From Tumebacillus lacus (GTDB lineage Bacteria > Bacillota > Bacilli > Tumebacillales > Tumebacillaceae), in NCBI RefSeq assembly GCF_026410385.1, contig NZ_JAPMLT010000009.1, positions 1 to 64,000 on the forward strand: a DNA stretch of 64,000 bases, given 5' to 3'. The translations under genes and the position numbers were made by a program. Shown in pieces: positions 35,029-43,610 of this stretch (positions are counted from its first letter, which is position 1; every line of letters starts with the position of its first letter). The notes under the pieces were generated by a model. That model did no database searches, was not told the DNA's origin, and worked only from the letters and a program-made list of their open reading frames with translations.

Positions 35029-37299
35029 ATGAAAAAGAAATTGCTCGTATCCGCGACTGCTGTTGCAATCGCACTGGCAGCACTGAACGCACCGTTCATC
35101 CCGCTGAACACCAACACCGTTCTGGCAGCGGCTGCTGAGACCGCTGCGGCTCCGAACTACACCAACCGCACCGAGATCCCGGCTGCGTACAAATGGAAGA
35201 CTGAAGATATCTATGCAAATAAAGCCGCTTTTGATGCGGACGTGAAGAAAGTGGCTGAGCTGGGCAAATCCTTCACCGCCGCCTACCAAGGCAAACTGGC
35301 CGATTCCGCTGCGACTTTGAAAGCAGCGCTTGATGCATATACCGAACTGAACCGCGTCGCGGACAAAGCTTACGTTTACGGCAACCTCGTGTTCGACGTC
35401 AACCAAAACAACTCCGAACTGCAAGCGATCTATGACGGCGCAAGCGACATGTACAACAAGCTCAGCGAAGAGACCTCTTGGTTCGCTCCGGAACTGAACG
35501 CGATCGAAGACGCAAAGCTGGCTTCCCTGCTGGCTGATCCGTCCCTCGCAACCTACAAACACTTCGTCGAGGACAAAGTCCGCACGAAGAAGCACACCCT
35601 GTCCAAAGAGTTGGAAGAAGTGCTGGCTCAAACCGGCCCGCTGCAATCCAACCCGGAAGACACCTTCAGCATGCTGCTCAAAGACATCAAGTTCCCGATG
35701 ATCAAAGGCGAAGACGGCAAAGATGTGCAACTGACCCGCGCCAACTTCATCTCCCTGATGGGCAGCAAAGATCGCAACGTTCGCAAAGCGGCGTTTGAAG
35801 CGTACTACAGCACGATCGGCAAGTTCCAAGACACCTTCTCCCAAACCCTCGGCGGCGAAGTGAAGGCCAACAACTTCAACGCGAAAGTCCGCAACTACGA
35901 CTCCGCGCTGGCAGCAGCTCTGACCCCGAACAACGTGCCGACCGAAGTGTATGACAACCTCGTCGACACCGTCAACGCCAACCTGCCGCTCCTGCACCGC
36001 TACATGGAGTTGAAGAAGAAGCTGCTCGGCGTGGACGAGTTCCACATGTATGACATGTACGTCTCCGTCGTCGAAGGCGACGAGTCCTACATCCCGTTCG
36101 AAGAAGCGAAGAAACAAGTCCTCGAAGGCCTCGCACCGCTCGGCAAAGAGTACCAATCCTTGCTGGAAAAATCGTACAACGAAGGCTGGATCGACACCTA
36201 CTCCACCGACGACAAGCGCGGCGGCGCGTACCAGTGGGGCTCCTATGACACCCATCCGTTCGTCCTGCTGAACTACCAAGGCACCTATGACGATGTGGCG
36301 ACCCTCGCGCACGAACTGGGCCATGCGATGCAGTCGTACTACACCAACAGCAACCAGCACTACATCAACTCCAACTACCCGATCTTCACCGCGGAAGTCG
36401 CTTCCACGATGAACGAGACCCTGATGTTCAAGAGCCAGTACGCGAAAGCTGACAAGAAGCAAAAGCTGTACCTGCTCAACCAATACCTTGAAAACTTCCG
36501 CGGCACGATGTTCCGCCAAACCCAGTTCGCTGAGTTTGAGCGCGCGATTCATGAAGCGGGCCAAAAAGGTGAGTCCTTGAACGCAGACGCGATCAAGAAG
36601 ATCTACCACGACATCAACAAGAAATACTACGGTCCGTCTGTTGTTTCTGACGACGGCATCGCGATGGAGTGGGCGCGCGTGCCGCACTTCTACTACGGCT
36701 ACTATGTGTACCAGTACGCGACGTCGTTCGCAGCGTCCGCCGCTCTGGCGCACCAAGTCCTCACCGAGGGTGAGCCGGCTGTGAAGCGCATCACCGACAA
36801 CTTCCTCAAAGCGGGCAACTCGGCAGCACCGATCGAGGTGCTGAAGGCAGCGGGCGTGGACATGTCCACCTCGAAGCCGATCGAGCAGGCGTTCGAAGTG
36901 TTTGAAGAGACCCTCGTCGAGATGGAAAAACTCGTTGCGGAACTCGAGAAAGAAAAGATCAAGATCAAAATCAACGGCACCGCTCAGACCTTCAAGCAAG
37001 CTCCGGTCAACATGAACGGCTCCGTGCTGATCCCGGCTCGCGGCGTGTTCGAAACCCTCGGCGCAACGGTCGGCTGGAACGAAGCGGCGCAACAAGTCAC
37101 CGTGACCAAAGGCGACAAGAAAGTCGTCCTGACGCTCGGCTCCGACGTGGCGACTGTCAACGGCCAGCAAGTCACCCTGCAACAAAAAGCACAACTGATC
37201 AACGGTTCGACGATGGTACCGGTTCGCTTCGTCTCCGAAGCGCTCGGCGCGAAAGTCGAATGGGATGCGGAAAACGCAACCGTCGTGATCACCCAGTAA
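35029..37299 (+). CDS. Exported oligoendopeptidase F-type M3 protease with copper-amine-oxidase-like stalk domain
   Basis: A 756-residue protein. The N-terminus (about 1-36) is a clear signal peptide ending near VLAAAAE. Residues ~45-630 are a complete PepF/M3B oligoendopeptidase with HELGH at 428-432 and the downstream glutamate region. The last ~110 residues are a 'copper amine oxidase N-terminal' (stalk) domain with the paired motifs VLIPARGVFETLGA and MVPVRFVSEALGA. PepF is normally a ~600-residue cytosolic peptidase, so export plus a surface-type stalk is unusual. ATG 35029 follows AAGGGGAGA and gives the clean signal peptide. It lies among two secreted M6 proteases and could finish peptide breakdown outside the cell. 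Confidence 0.9.
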   Translation: MKKKLLVSATAVAIALAALNAPFIPLNTNTVLAAAAETAAAPNYTNRTEIPAAYKWKTEDIYANKAAFDADVKKVAELGKSFTAAYQGKLADSAATLKAALDAYTELNRVADKAYVYGNLVFDVNQNNSELQAIYDGASDMYNKLSEETSWFAPELNAIEDAKLASLLADPSLATYKHFVEDKVRTKKHTLSKELEEVLAQTGPLQSNPEDTFSMLLKDIKFPMIKGEDGKDVQLTRANFISLMGSKDRNVRKAAFEAYYSTIGKFQDTFSQTLGGEVKANNFNAKVRNYDSALAAALTPNNVPTEVYDNLVDTVNANLPLLHRYMELKKKLLGVDEFHMYDMYVSVVEGDESYIPFEEAKKQVLEGLAPLGKEYQSLLEKSYNEGWIDTYSTDDKRGGAYQWGSYDTHPFVLLNYQGTYDDVATLAHELGHAMQSYYTNSNQHYINSNYPIFTAEVASTMNETLMFKSQYAKADKKQKLYLLNQYLENFRGTMFRQTQFAEFERAIHEAGQKGESLNADAIKKIYHDINKKYYGPSVVSDDGIAMEWARVPHFYYGYYVYQYATSFAASAALAHQVLTEGEPAVKRITDNFLKAGNSAAPIEVLKAAGVDMSTSKPIEQAFEVFEETLVEMEKLVAELEKEKIKIKINGTAQTFKQAPVNMNGSVLIPARGVFETLGATVGWNEAAQQVTVTKGDKKVVLTLGSDVATVNGQQVTLQQKAQLINGSTMVPVRFVSEALGAKVEWDAENATVVITQ

Positions 37300-37305
37300 C
37301 ACGCC

Positions 37306-37338
37306 AAAAAACCCTCGGCCATCGCCGGGGGTTTTTTT
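37306..37338. terminator. Terminator between the pepF-like and APH genes
   Basis: Stem ACCCTCGGC / GCCGGGGGT with a CATC loop, an A run before and seven T's after. It can act on both converging genes. Confidence 0.9.
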
Positions 37339-38281
37339 ATGCTTGCAACGAAAGCCAACACGCCCGTATCCAGCGCAGTTTGGTCTCGACGATGTGATCG
37401 ATCTCGTCTTTGCGGAGATAGCCGTTTTTGTATTTGCCGATCTCCCAACCGAGCATCATGATCGTGTTGTCGAGCAGGCTGGCGGAAAAACCGCGGCGAA
37501 ACGATGCGATGTCGAGCGACCAGCCCCGCCGTTCCAACTCCTGTCTGTACGTCTCCAGCACAAACGCATGCAACTCGTCGTCCAGCACGTCTTGCAACAA
37601 GATCGCCACATCGCGCTGCGGCAGGCCGAGCGACGCGTATTCCCAGTCGATCAGGCGCAACTGCCCCCGGTCGAGCAAGATGTTCTCCAGATGCGGGTCA
37701 CCGTGCGTGAACGTCCACCGCCCGGTGATCCACTCACGCAAACGCGGATAAAACGCCTCGGCGATGCCGCGCACCTCTTGCAGAGTCTTGGCCTCGACAT
37801 GTCCGGCCAGTTCCTGCAACGCCTCCGCCGCCCATGCTTCCGACGAGTGGAACGGATACTCGGTCGTCCGGCCCTCACGCAGCCACACCGCTCCCCGCTC
37901 TTCCAGCGACACGTGCATCTCCGCCAACAGCGATGCCGCCTTCGCCAGCACCAGTCGCTGCCCCTCACGATCCGCTCCTTGAAAATGCGCCTTCAACACC
38001 TCGCCTGCAGCCTCGATCAGCATCCCGCGCTCCTCCGGCTCTTCCACGACCGCATACAGAGCCGGCGCCCCCTGCGGCAACCAAGGCACCACCCGCTCAT
38101 ACAACGCCACTTCCTGATCGCGTCCGGGAGCGAATCGCTTGTACACCGCCCGTATCGGCTCTCCCTGCCCGTCCGACGCTTCCACCCGGTACAACTGAGC
38201 CGCATAGCCGCCCACGATCTCCTGACAGCTTGTGAGCGTCCAGCCGAGTCGCTCCAGCGCCTTGCAGAGTCCTGTCGTCAT
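37337..38281 (-). CDS. Aminoglycoside phosphotransferase-like (APH) kinase
   Basis: A 314-residue protein with the APH/choline kinase fold. The catalytic loop THGDPHLENILL (near 195) and the metal-binding IDWEYAS, equivalent to the DFG region, are intact. An N-lobe with a VYKRF-type lysine is visible. Such kinases phosphorylate small alcohols (choline, sugars, macrolides, aminoglycosides); the substrate is not predictable. ATG 38281 is chosen because GGGAGGG lies about 9 nt upstream. It is monocistronic between terminators. Confidence 0.82.
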   Translation of the reverse strand: MTTGLCKALERLGWTLTSCQEIVGGYAAQLYRVEASDGQGEPIRAVYKRFAPGRDQEVALYERVVPWLPQGAPALYAVVEEPEERGMLIEAAGEVLKAHFQGADREGQRLVLAKAASLLAEMHVSLEERGAVWLREGRTTEYPFHSSEAWAAEALQELAGHVEAKTLQEVRGIAEAFYPRLREWITGRWTFTHGDPHLENILLDRGQLRLIDWEYASLGLPQRDVAILLQDVLDDELHAFVLETYRQELERRGWSLDIASFRRGFSASLLDNTIMMLGWEIGKYKNGYLRKDEIDHIVETKLRWIRACWLSLQA

Positions 38282-38318
38282 GCTGCCGCCCTCCCTTCCT
38301 CTCTCCCCAGCATAAAAG

Positions 38319-38352
38319 AAAAGCCCTCCTGCCGCAATCGGGCAAGAAGGCT
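38319..38352 (-). terminator. Terminator after the small HTH gene
   Basis: On the minus strand AGCC...TGCC pairs with GGCA...GGCT (imperfect stem) and runs into TTTTCTTTTAT. Confidence 0.7.
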
Positions 38353-38369
38353 CTGTCAAACCGGATGTG

Positions 38370-38579
38370 CTATTCGTAATGGCGACGGTCGCCGCCCTGA
38401 TGGGACTCCGCCCATTGCAAGAAATCTTTGCCGTTCACAACTTCTGTATCATCGGTGTAATGGGAATCAAGCTGCCCCCGATGCACCAAGTCTTGCAGCT
38501 CTGCCACACGCAGGCCGGAACGGTCTGCCAGCTCAAACAAGGTGTAGGTTTTGTCGCGGTGAATACTGTTACGTTCCAT
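38370..38579 (-). CDS. Small winged-HTH (MerR/excisionase-like) DNA-binding protein
   Basis: A 69-residue protein. TYTLFELADRSGLRVAELQD has the spacing of a MerR/excisionase-type helix-turn-helix, followed by an acidic wing-like segment. It is too short for an effector domain. The start ATG 38579 is 9 nt after AAGGAG; in-frame codons further upstream would put that site inside the gene. It lies 97 nt downstream of the PfkB kinase gene on the same strand, and co-transcription is possible. The target is unknown. Confidence 0.6.
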   Translation of the reverse strand: MERNSIHRDKTYTLFELADRSGLRVAELQDLVHRGQLDSHYTDDTEVVNGKDFLQWAESHQGGDRRHYE

Positions 38580-38676
38580 CTTCGCCAAGCTCCTTCCGAG
38601 GATTTGTTGCCCTTGCCTCATCCTGTCTACGCTTAACATATCTAGATGGAGAACGTTTTATACCGAGATCCTGCCC

Positions 38677-39615
38677 TTACTTGCTGCCGACCGCCGGTGC
38701 AAAGTACGGCGAAGTCTTGACCCCTTCCGAGATCTGCGGGCAGACGTTATGTTTGGACGAGATCGTCCAGGCTGCCATCTGCGTGCCGCAACGAACCGCT
38801 TGGTCCAGATCGAAACCGGACGTCAGCCCGTACACCGTGCCGGAGAAGAACGAATCCCCCGCCCCGGTGGTATCCACGACGGTGACTTTTTCGCACGGCA
38901 CATGGCCGGAGGTCTGCGTGCGGCTGTCATAGTAGACGCTGCCGTGCTCGCCCATCGTCACCACGGCGATCTTCAGGCCGTTCGCCGTCAGTTCACGCGC
39001 CGCTTGCAGGCAGTCATCGGTGCCGTTCAACGGGCGTTTGAAGTATTCTTCCGCCTCGCCCTTGTTGCAAATGAACAGATCGAGTTGGTCGATCATCGAA
39101 CGGCGCTGCATCAAAATCTCCAAATTGCCGACGATGCCGTAGACCGGCTTGTTATATTGTTTCGCCCACGCCATCATCTTCGAGACGACCTCATCGCTGA
39201 GGTCAAACTCGATCACGATTGCGGACGACTGTTTGACAATGTCTTCCCCTTGCGTCAGGAGCATCGACTGAAGGCCGTTCAGATCGGGCTTTTGCGAAAC
39301 GGACGCGACCAGTTCGCCGCCGCCGTCCAGCACCGCCAGCCACATGCCCATGCCTTGGTTGCATTTGATCACACGGTCTGTCTTGACACCGATGTTTTGC
39401 AGGTCTTTGACCACAGCCGCCCCTTGCGCCGTCTCATCGACCGAAGAAAGAAATTCCACCGTGCCGCCCGCGCGGCCGATCGCTTCCGCCACGTTGCGGG
39501 CAACGCCGCCGTTGGCAAATTCGATCAACCCTACGTTTTTCGTTTCCGCGTTGATTTTGGCATTGCCGTAGCCCTTGATGTCCACGAAGACAGTCCCGAT
39601 CACTGCAATCGTCAT
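38677..39615 (-). CDS. PfkB/ribokinase family carbohydrate kinase
   Basis: A 312-residue sugar or nucleoside kinase. The N-terminal GG motif (FANGGVARNVAEAI) and C-terminal PfkB signature DTTGAGDSFFSG are intact, with catalytic Asp254 in GAGD. The family phosphorylates ribose, fructose derivatives, adenosine and similar substrates; the residues seen do not fix which. ATG 39615 follows GGGAG with about 6 nt spacing. Confidence 0.9.
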   Translation of the reverse strand: MTIAVIGTVFVDIKGYGNAKINAETKNVGLIEFANGGVARNVAEAIGRAGGTVEFLSSVDETAQGAAVVKDLQNIGVKTDRVIKCNQGMGMWLAVLDGGGELVASVSQKPDLNGLQSMLLTQGEDIVKQSSAIVIEFDLSDEVVSKMMAWAKQYNKPVYGIVGNLEILMQRRSMIDQLDLFICNKGEAEEYFKRPLNGTDDCLQAARELTANGLKIAVVTMGEHGSVYYDSRTQTSGHVPCEKVTVVDTTGAGDSFFSGTVYGLTSGFDLDQAVRCGTQMAAWTISSKHNVCPQISEGVKTSPYFAPAVGSK

Positions 39616-39742
39616 TGTACTCCCTCGCCTCCCGTAATTAGACCCAGATCCCAACTACCTCTATCGTTTGTCTACTCTTCATTATACTCGAAAATTGCAA
39701 CTCCCCAACCTTTTTTTACACGATGCTAAAAATAGGTCAATA

Positions 39743-39776
39743 AAAAGACCTCGTCCCATAAGGAACGAGGTCTTTT
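39743..39776 (-). terminator. Rho-independent terminator of M6 paralogue 2
   Basis: A 12-bp stem AAAAGACCTCGT / ACGAGGTCTTTT with a 10-nt loop, followed by T's on the minus strand, just after the stop codon. Confidence 0.9.
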
Positions 39777-39780
39777 GGTC

Positions 39781-42153
39781 TTATTTGTAGAGAACGACTG
39801 CGCCGACGGAGTTGTCTTTTGCCGCGCCGTTTACACGAACTTTCAGGCCGTAGGTGTCAAGCTTCTTACCTGCGTCCAGCAAGAACGGGTTGGTGTAGTC
39901 GCGGGAGTCGTCGAACAGGGAGACGCCTGCTGCCGACGGAGCGGTCAGTGCGCGGCCGTCCGGGTACAGGATGTCGAGGACGGAGGTCGGCTTGAGGCCG
40001 AACGCTGCGTCACGAACGTGGAAGCGGGTGTCCGCTTTCGCACCGTTGCTCCACACGAGGTCTGCATCGGTGTGCGCATCGACGACGCCGAGGAAGCCTT
40101 CGCCCGGATGCACGCCTACCCAGTTGTCGGTGTGGGTCGGGTCGACGTACCAAACGACGAGACCCGGATCGAAGCTCATGACCGAACCGCCGCGGTTGAT
40201 GTGGCCGAGGCCCGCATCGACACCCGCGTGGTTACGCCACTCGAGCAGGTAGTAATGATCTGCGTATTTGTTGCCGTCGAACTTCTCGAAGCCGTTCAGG
40301 GTGAACTTCGGCGTACCTTCCGCGCCGTCTTCGAACAGGGTTGCGCCGTCAGCGGTCACCTTCACGTTGTCCGCGAAGAAGCCGGTCAGCGTGGTGCCCC
40401 AGTCGGTTGCGTAGCGCATGCGCAGGTCGATCTTCTTGCCAGCGTATGCGGACAGGTCGAACGATTGAGCGGTCCAGCCGTTCGAGTTGCCGGTGAAGCC
40501 CGGCATCGAGTTCAGGATGGTCGGGTAGCCTTCCGGAACAACGTCGGAACGGGTGTTGCCGTTGCCGATCGAGGTCCAGGTAGCGCCGCCGTCTTCAGAG
40601 ACTTGTACGAATGCGAAGTCCCATTGCTCTTCGATGTCGTACCATGCGTCGAAGGTCAGCTCTGCGGAAGCTTTGCCGGTCAGGTCGAGGGAGACAGCCA
40701 TGTTGGTGTCGATCTCGTCTTGTTGGCCGGACCAGAACTCATAGGAGCCTGCTGCCGGAGTGTTGATCGGAACTTTCTTTTGCGGCAGGTTGACTTGGAG
40801 CGCTTTGTTGTTCTTGCCCAGCGGCGAGTTCGCTTGGTCAAGCAGGAACTGGGAGCCGTTTTTGGTGATGTCTTCCCACTTCACGACGGTCGGCTTGGTC
40901 CAGTTGCCGCCCATGACGGATTGGAAGTACGCTTTGCCCCACGGAGAGAAGCCGGTCGGCTCGGTGCCGCCAATCTTGCCCGCCCAGGAACCGGAGGACA
41001 TGATCGACCAGTAGGAGACCGGTTCGCCTTTGCCGGAGTAGACGGTGTCGTACTCGTCCGGCAGACCGAGGTCGTGGCCGTATTCGTGTGCGAAGACGCC
41101 AGTAGCGCCGTCTTCCGGCATCATGGTGTAGTCGTAGAAGCCCGGTTTGCCCGCGCCCAGACCGTCGAGGTCAACGAACTTCGCGGAACGGTGCGACCAG
41201 ATCGCATCGTCGCCGAGGGAACCGCCGCCCGCTTCTTGACCCACACCGGAGTGGATGATCATCAGGTGGTCGACGAGGCCGTCCGGCTCGCGGAGGTTGC
41301 CGTCGCCGTCAAGGTCGTGCACGTCTTCTTGGTCATACTCTTCCACCGGTACGCCGGCAGCCAGAGCTGCTTTGTACGCGTCGATGACGAGTTGCTTGGA
41401 GCCGCCCGGAGTCACGTTGTCGTGGCCGCCGGTCGAGCGGTCTGCGCCGTAGAACTTCGCGGTGCCCGGCATTTTCAGCCAGCCGTACGCTTTGCCCTCA
41501 ACGGTGTAGGAGCCGCCGGATTGCTCGAGGTAGTATTGCTTCATGGAGACGAAGTCTTCGCCGTTCGGGCCTACTACGCCGTCTTCACCGAAGATCATGT
41601 CTTCGAAGTGGTTCAGGTTGTAGTCCTCATAATAGTTATCGGTTTCATCCGAAGTGATGTTGTTGTGTGCAAAGTCGGAGAATTCAACGTTAAGTACGAG
41701 CACCTTGTCCTTGCGAACCGGGCCGGAGTAGGTCGATTCTTGAACCGGGTCCGGTTGACCCTTCAGGTGACCTTTCTTTTTGCCGTCGCCGTTGAGCAGG
41801 CCGTTGTTGAACTCTTTGAAGTTCTTTTGCTTATCTGCTGCTGCTGCCTTCACCTGAGCCGCGAACTGGTCGCTTTCTTTCGCGCCGTCGGACTTCCCTT
41901 TCAGGTTGAGATAGGTTTGCAGAATGCCTTTCTTTTGCGACTCGGTCGCGTTCGCCGGGATGACACCGCGTTTTTCCAGTGCGGTGATCAAACGGTCTTC
42001 GTTGATGATCGCGAGGTCGAGTCCCCCATGTGCATGATTGTGCTCGACTGCTGCGCCTTCAAGCGGTGCAGCAACTTGTGCGTTGGCGGTACCGAACAGC
42101 GTGCTCGCCAAGAGCGCGCCGGTGACGCCAGCTGCCAGAAACTTCTTTTTCAT
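39781..42153 (-). CDS. Secreted M6 family metalloprotease (immune inhibitor A type), paralogue 2
   Basis: A 790-residue secreted zinc protease, collinear over its whole length with the protein at 31600. It has a signal peptide (1-25), a propeptide, HEYGHDLGLPDE at 356-367, an IMSSGSWAG Met-turn region, a DLDGDGN-type calcium-like loop, a beta-sandwich region and an InhA-like C-terminus. A His-rich stretch (EHNHAHGG) directly follows the signal peptide. ATG 42153 is preceded by AAGGGGGA. The two paralogues clearly differ in sequence, so the duplication is old. It is monocistronic. Confidence 0.93.
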   Translation of the reverse strand: MKKKFLAAGVTGALLASTLFGTANAQVAAPLEGAAVEHNHAHGGLDLAIINEDRLITALEKRGVIPANATESQKKGILQTYLNLKGKSDGAKESDQFAAQVKAAAADKQKNFKEFNNGLLNGDGKKKGHLKGQPDPVQESTYSGPVRKDKVLVLNVEFSDFAHNNITSDETDNYYEDYNLNHFEDMIFGEDGVVGPNGEDFVSMKQYYLEQSGGSYTVEGKAYGWLKMPGTAKFYGADRSTGGHDNVTPGGSKQLVIDAYKAALAAGVPVEEYDQEDVHDLDGDGNLREPDGLVDHLMIIHSGVGQEAGGGSLGDDAIWSHRSAKFVDLDGLGAGKPGFYDYTMMPEDGATGVFAHEYGHDLGLPDEYDTVYSGKGEPVSYWSIMSSGSWAGKIGGTEPTGFSPWGKAYFQSVMGGNWTKPTVVKWEDITKNGSQFLLDQANSPLGKNNKALQVNLPQKKVPINTPAAGSYEFWSGQQDEIDTNMAVSLDLTGKASAELTFDAWYDIEEQWDFAFVQVSEDGGATWTSIGNGNTRSDVVPEGYPTILNSMPGFTGNSNGWTAQSFDLSAYAGKKIDLRMRYATDWGTTLTGFFADNVKVTADGATLFEDGAEGTPKFTLNGFEKFDGNKYADHYYLLEWRNHAGVDAGLGHINRGGSVMSFDPGLVVWYVDPTHTDNWVGVHPGEGFLGVVDAHTDADLVWSNGAKADTRFHVRDAAFGLKPTSVLDILYPDGRALTAPSAAGVSLFDDSRDYTNPFLLDAGKKLDTYGLKVRVNGAAKDNSVGAVVLYK

Positions 42154-42289
42154 AGCAGTAGATCCCCCTTTTGGTTTCTATCTCTCTCACATAATTCAGT
42201 ATAATTGACAGAAAGTTCGAATGTCAATCATTTTTCATTAGGTTCCCGAAACTTTGAAATAAACAACTAGGGATAATGAGCATAATAAA

Positions 42290-42320
42290 GAGCGCCTCCT
42301 CACTTAAGATGAAGGCGCCC
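42290..42320 (-). terminator. Terminator of the HupE/UreJ-like gene
   Basis: GCGCCT (42292) pairs with AGGCGC (42313) around a partly paired loop, then CTCTTTATTATG on the minus strand. Confidence 0.75.
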
Positions 42321-42335
42321 ATTTACAAAGTCTGC

Positions 42336-43436
42336 TCAAACAAGAAAAATTCGTTGAATGAGCCAGAACAATCCAAGCAGGAAGATCAGTCCGGATCCGA
42401 CCCGCACAAAGGCGGCGTGCCAGGAGCGACGGCTCAGATAAAACAGGATCGGCAACACGAGCAGGACGATCGCCAGTTGGCCGGCTTCGACCCCGAGATT
42501 GAACATCAGGAGCGACAGCACCATCCGCCCTTGCGGCAACGCTGTCTCCGCCAGTACCCCGGCAAAACCAAATCCGTGGATCAAACCGAAAGCAAACGTC
42601 AGCAACCAGCGGTATTTATAGTCCGATCTGAACAGATTTTCCGCCGCCACATAGCAGATCGATGCGGCGATCATCGCTTCGACAAACAGCGAGGGCAACG
42701 TGACCGCCCCGAACGCAGCCAGCAGCAGTGTGATCGAATGCGCCGCCGTGAACGAGGTGACGATGATCGCGATATCTTTGAAGCGTCGCACGACAAGCAG
42801 GAGCGCGAGCAGGAAAAGGAGATGATCATAGCCGGTCAGGATATGCTCCACGCCCAATTTCAGAAACTGCTTGACGATGGCACCGGCGGAAAAAACCTCC
42901 TCCGCCGTCTTCAGCTCACCGACCTCGCCGAGGCGAAACGTGCGCTCTTCCTCTTGGAAGATAAACGTGGTGGTCTTCTCCCCCATTCGGATATTGGCAA
43001 AGTTGGTGTGCGTGTGTTTGTTGTTGCGCACATACAGGTCGTTGGTGATCGCAATGCTTTTTATCGCGGACTCCGACGGGAACGCATAATCGAATTGGAC
43101 CAGCTCGACTCCGTTGCGGTTGGTCAATTTCAGCCCTTCCGGTTGCGGCTGCAGCCGGACGCCGTTCGCTTCGACGATCAGCTTGGCCGCGACGGCGGGC
43201 ACCATTTTCTCCTTGTGCTCCGCGAGATAGGCCTCGGTGAACGGATCGCCGTTCCACGGTGTTTTCGCCACGTCGAGCAGAAAGATCTGTTCGAGGAAGA
43301 CGGTCATCATCACGCGGTTCGGTTCGATCAGGATATCCGAATACCCTGGGCTGTTGTCATGTGCCGAAGCGGGCAAAGGAAGCAAGAGCGCAAGGCAAAC
43401 GAAAAGACACAGGAACATTCGAAATATTTGATTCAC
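42336..43436 (-). CDS. HupE/UreJ_2-family membrane protein
   Basis: A 366-residue protein with a signal peptide, a ~150-residue extracytoplasmic domain and about seven C-terminal transmembrane helices. The helices carry the HupE/UreJ_2 histidine motifs (GVEHILTGYDHLLFLL, TAAHSITLLLA, LIHGFGFAG, FNLGVEAGQ). Relatives are linked to nickel/cobalt handling for hydrogenase or urease, but no such enzyme is near. The mature N-terminus would start at His-Asp after PASA. GTG 43436 is chosen because GGGGA lies 9 nt before it and the signal peptide starts there; in-frame starts up to 43562 lack a ribosome binding site. Confidence 0.8.
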   Translation of the reverse strand: MNQIFRMFLCLFVCLALLLPLPASAHDNSPGYSDILIEPNRVMMTVFLEQIFLLDVAKTPWNGDPFTEAYLAEHKEKMVPAVAAKLIVEANGVRLQPQPEGLKLTNRNGVELVQFDYAFPSESAIKSIAITNDLYVRNNKHTHTNFANIRMGEKTTTFIFQEEERTFRLGEVGELKTAEEVFSAGAIVKQFLKLGVEHILTGYDHLLFLLALLLVVRRFKDIAIIVTSFTAAHSITLLLAAFGAVTLPSLFVEAMIAASICYVAAENLFRSDYKYRWLLTFAFGLIHGFGFAGVLAETALPQGRMVLSLLMFNLGVEAGQLAIVLLVLPILFYLSRRSWHAAFVRVGSGLIFLLGLFWLIQRIFLV

Positions 43437-43610
43437 AGTCAAATTCCCCTTCAGTCTAATTTTCCACCAACTAAACATGTACCACACTTGATTGATTTTT
43501 GACAAGGATTGTTTCTTCATTTTCGTGCGGTTTTTCTTGACGAATCGGGCTTGGCAGGGCAAAGTGAGAAGAGAGATTTAACGAACGTGCAGAAGGAGAT
43601 ATTTATTGAA

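Noticed and set aside
31606-42204. Roughly 800-codon frames antisense to the M6 protease and pepF-like genes
   Set aside because: The opposite strands encode complete, recognisable proteases with signal peptides and start signals. The antisense products are low-complexity and match nothing.
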